7,106 nt of DNA, taken from positions 1 through 7,106 of the forward strand of contig JAEZMC010000016.1 of the NCBI GenBank assembly GCA_023435805.1, in the 5' to 3' direction. Both the position numbers and the translations under genes were made by a program. Origin of the DNA: Bacillota bacterium. GTDB lineage: Bacteria > Bacillota > Clostridia > Acetivibrionales > DTU013. The notes below the pieces were generated by a model that saw only the letters and a program-made list of their open reading frames with translations, made no database searches and was not told the origin of the DNA. This document shows, piece by piece, positions 4,895 through 7,106 of this stretch. Numbering within the stretch: position 1 is the first letter of the stretch; the number at the start of each line of letters is the position of its first letter.

Positions 4895-7106
4895 TTACCG
4901 TTTGACCTCTTCCATTGTGTAGGATTCAATGACATCGCTTTCCTTAATGTCGTTGAACTTCTCTATTGACAATCCGCATTCAAAGCCCTGCAGCACTTCC
5001 TTGGCGTCATCCTTGAAACGTTTGAGGGAAGCAAGCTTGCCCTCGTGCACCACAATGCCGTCCCGGATTACACGGACATCCGAATTCCTGACGATCTTGC
5101 CGTCGGTTACATAGCAGCCGGCAATCGTTCCAATACCTGAAACCTTGAATATCTGCCTGACTTCAGTATGCCCCAATACCACCTCTTTAAACGTCGGTTC
5201 CAGCATACCCTTCATCGCTGCCTGGATATCTTCGATTGCGTTGTAGATGACCCTGTACAATCTCATGTCCACACCGGCGTTTTCCGCAGCTTCAGCCACA
5301 TTTGGCCCCGGCCTGACATTGAAACCGATGATGATGGCATTGGATACGCCGGCAAGGGTAACATCCGATTCAGTTATGGCGCCTACGCCGCCATGTATGA
5401 TATTCACCCGCACTTCATCGTTGGTCAGCTTCTCCAGCGATTGTTTGACTGCTTCCACTGAACCCTGTACATCAGCTTTCACAATGATGTTCAGGTCCTT
5501 GACCTTGCCTTCCTTGATCTGCTTGAACAGATCATCCAGGGAGACTTTGGAAGTCGTCTTCATATGCTCTTCCTTCTGCTTGAATTTCCTCTTTTCAGCC
5601 AGCTGTCGAGCAATCTTTTCATCCTTTATTGCGTAGAACAGTTCGCCTGCTTCGGGAACATCGGGAAGACCGAGTATTTCAACCGGCGTTGACGGGCCGG
5701 CGCTCTTTACGGCATTGCCCTTGTCATCGACCATGGCTCTGATCCTTCCGACAGTCGTTCCGGTAACAATGGAATCGCCCACGTTGAGGGTTCCCCTCTG
5801 GACGAGAACTGTTGCAAGCGGTCCTCTGTTCTTATCCAGTTTGGCTTCAACAACCGTACCCTTTGCCTGCTTATCGGGATCAGCCTTCAACTCCAGCACA
5901 TCTGCAGTCAGAAGCACCATTTCCAGCAGCTGGTCAATATTTTCACGTTTCTTTGCCGATACATTCACACATATTACGTCGCCGCCCCATTCTTCAGAGA
6001 CAAGGCCGTGCTGTGTAAGTTCCTGTTTGACCCGGTCCGGGTTTGCCCCTGGCTTGTCAATTTTGTTAATGGCAACGATGATCGATACGTTGGCAGCCTT
6101 TGCATGGTTGATCGCTTCAATTGTCTGAGGCATGACGCCGTCGTCGGCAGCCACTACCAGAATGGCAATATCCGTAACCTGCGCACCCCTGGCACGCATT
6201 GCGGTGAAAGCCTCATGACCCGGTGTGTCGAGGAAGGTAATGTTCCTTCCGTTTATTTTTACTGAATATGCGCCAATGTGCTGTGTAATGCCTCCGGCTT
6301 CCGTATCGATGACATGTGTGGACCGGATTGCATCAAGCAGTGAGGTCTTTCCATGGTCGACATGGCCCATGACAACAACGACAGGCGGTCTTGGCACAAG
6401 CTTATCCGGATCATCCTGTTCCGTGTCGTCAAATAGAATATCCTCTTCGTTTATGATCACGTCCTTCTCTGTCTTGACGCCGAATTCCTCTGCAACGATG
6501 GTGGCCGTATCAAAATCGACTTCCTGGTTCAGAGTCGCCATCATGCCGTACCCCATCAATTTCTTGATGACTTCAGTCGACGTCTTTTTCAACGCCTCTG
6601 CCAATTCCTTGACCGTAACACTTTCAGGAATCTTTATCGAAGTAAGCACCGCTCTTTGAGGAATGTACCTGGCGGCTTCTTTCTCCTTCTTTCCTCTGCC
6701 CTTCTTCTTCTTGGCTTCCGTATCGTCATAAAACTCATTTAATATAAAGTCCTCAGAGAGAATTTCCGAAACGCCCTTCTTTTCTGAAAGACCGATGTTG
6801 GTCGGCTTGATCCTTTTATTGCCCTTGACTGCAGGCTGAGCCTTCGGAACTTCCTTCCTCTGTTCTCTTCTTACATCCTTGTCGCTATCCTTGGTGCTGA
6901 ACTCACGTCTGAGTTCACTCCTCTGTGAGCCAAGTTCTTCCTTCTGGGCAATGGTTAAATCAGGCTTTGGAATTTCCAAAGGCCTGCTGCCGCCCGGACG
7001 GTAACCTGTCTGTGGCCTGTTGCCATACTGCGGCCTGTCGCCCTGCGGTCTGTTGCCGTACTGCGGTCTGTCACCCTGCGGCCTGTTGCCGTATTGTGGT
7101 CTGTCA
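4895..7106 (-). CDS. infB: Translation initiation factor IF-2 (N-terminus cut by window edge)
   Basis: IF-2 is the GTPase that places fMet-tRNA on the 30S subunit and promotes subunit joining. The frame is open from the window edge to TAA at 4895-4897, with 736 visible residues; the true start lies upstream. Counting from the first visible codon: an RPQ/G-rich repeat segment (1-42); a charged linker with a Lys-rich patch near 132-142; an IF2_N domain (about 163-209); the G domain with GHVDHGKT (247-254), DTPGHEA (293-299) and NKID (347-350); domain II (about 415-500); a coiled, Lys/Glu-rich linker; domain III (DLNIIVKADVQGSVEAV, from 537); and the C-terminal fMet-tRNA-binding domain with GFECGL at 707-712. 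All GTPase motifs are intact. A TTG at 6977-6979 begins a long sub-frame but is internal, since the repeat continues upstream in frame. IF-2 of this type usually exceeds 800 residues, so more N-terminal sequence is expected outside the window. Confidence 0.97.
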   Translation of the reverse strand, partial: DRPQYGNRPQGDRPQYGNRPQGDRPQYGNRPQTGYRPGGSRPLEIPKPDLTIAQKEELGSQRSELRREFSTKDSDKDVRREQRKEVPKAQPAVKGNKRIKPTNIGLSEKKGVSEILSEDFILNEFYDDTEAKKKKGRGKKEKEAARYIPQRAVLTSIKIPESVTVKELAEALKKTSTEVIKKLMGYGMMATLNQEVDFDTATIVAEEFGVKTEKDVIINEEDILFDDTEQDDPDKLVPRPPVVVVMGHVDHGKTSLLDAIRSTHVIDTEAGGITQHIGAYSVKINGRNITFLDTPGHEAFTAMRARGAQVTDIAILVVAADDGVMPQTIEAINHAKAANVSIIVAINKIDKPGANPDRVKQELTQHGLVSEEWGGDVICVNVSAKKRENIDQLLEMVLLTADVLELKADPDKQAKGTVVEAKLDKNRGPLATVLVQRGTLNVGDSIVTGTTVGRIRAMVDDKGNAVKSAGPSTPVEILGLPDVPEAGELFYAIKDEKIARQLAEKRKFKQKEEHMKTTSKVSLDDLFKQIKEGKVKDLNIIVKADVQGSVEAVKQSLEKLTNDEVRVNIIHGGVGAITESDVTLAGVSNAIIIGFNVRPGPNVAEAAENAGVDMRLYRVIYNAIEDIQAAMKGMLEPTFKEVVLGHTEVRQIFKVSGIGTIAGCYVTDGKIVRNSDVRVIRDGIVVHEGKLASLKRFKDDAKEVLQGFECGLSIEKFNDIKESDVIESYTMEEVKR
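6980..7106. repeat. 33-bp tandem repeat in the 5' part of infB
   Basis: Units at 7013-7045, 7046-7078 and 7079-7106 (28 nt, cut by the window edge) each encode, on the minus strand, the 11-residue unit RPQGDRPQYGN, itself built of two RPQ half-units. A fourth, degenerate unit at 6980-7012 (reading TGYRPGGSRP) grades into unique sequence. Units 1 and 2 differ at five bases and units 2 and 3 at three, every change at a third codon position and silent. The segment is positively charged, Pro/Gly/Gln-rich and expected to be disordered. The array probably continues beyond the window. Confidence 0.93.

Noticed and set aside
5247..6659. Several plus-strand open frames of 85-144 codons opposite infB
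   Set aside because: They are Ser/Thr/Pro-rich translations typical of antisense frames of a GTPase gene and have no domain signature.

Overview
The window is a stretch of bacterial chromosome read entirely from the minus strand. It carries a tightly packed translation and cofactor operon, in transcription order (high to low coordinates) infB, rbfA, nrnA (DHH/DHHA1 phosphoesterase), truB, ribF, hypF. The infB-rbfA-nrnA-truB-ribF order, with an NrnA-type enzyme between rbfA and truB, is typical of Firmicutes. The RPQ/G-rich N-terminal region of IF-2, the middling base composition and the [NiFe]-hydrogenase maturation gene point to an anaerobic member of Clostridia. That placement is inference; there is no rRNA or other marker in the window.

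Layout. 7106-4895: infB, open at its 5' end, running from a 33-bp tandem repeat that encodes an Arg-Pro-Gln/Gly-rich disordered segment through the G domain to the C-terminal tRNA-binding domain. 4894-4812: the only real intergenic gap (83 nt), holding a strong terminator-like hairpin just ahead of the rbfA ribosome binding site. 4811-4467: rbfA. 4454-3501: nrnA, 12 nt downstream. 3499-2606: truB, 1 nt after the nrnA stop. 2584 (or 2566)-1628: ribF. 1638-1: hypF, starting 11 nt inside ribF and truncated by the window edge after 546 codons. No stretch over 300 bases lacks a gene. I saw no tRNA, rRNA, CRISPR, insertion sequence or phage gene.

How the genes fit together. IF-2 brings initiator tRNA to the ribosome, RbfA matures the 30S subunit, NrnA finishes RNA decay by removing nano-RNAs (and/or pAp), TruB modifies tRNA U55, and RibF makes FMN and FAD. 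The unusual member is hypF, which makes the cyanide ligands of [NiFe]-hydrogenase. It occupies the slot after ribF where rpsO is often found, and appears translationally coupled to ribF.

I found no new system in the strong sense. The points that deserve a second look are the ribF-hypF coupling, the infB/rbfA hairpin, the codon-diverged but protein-perfect repeat in IF-2, and a Gly-to-Val change inside the otherwise conserved catalytic motif of TruB. Several gene starts were corrected from ribosome-binding-site position (rbfA, truB) or family alignment (ribF).
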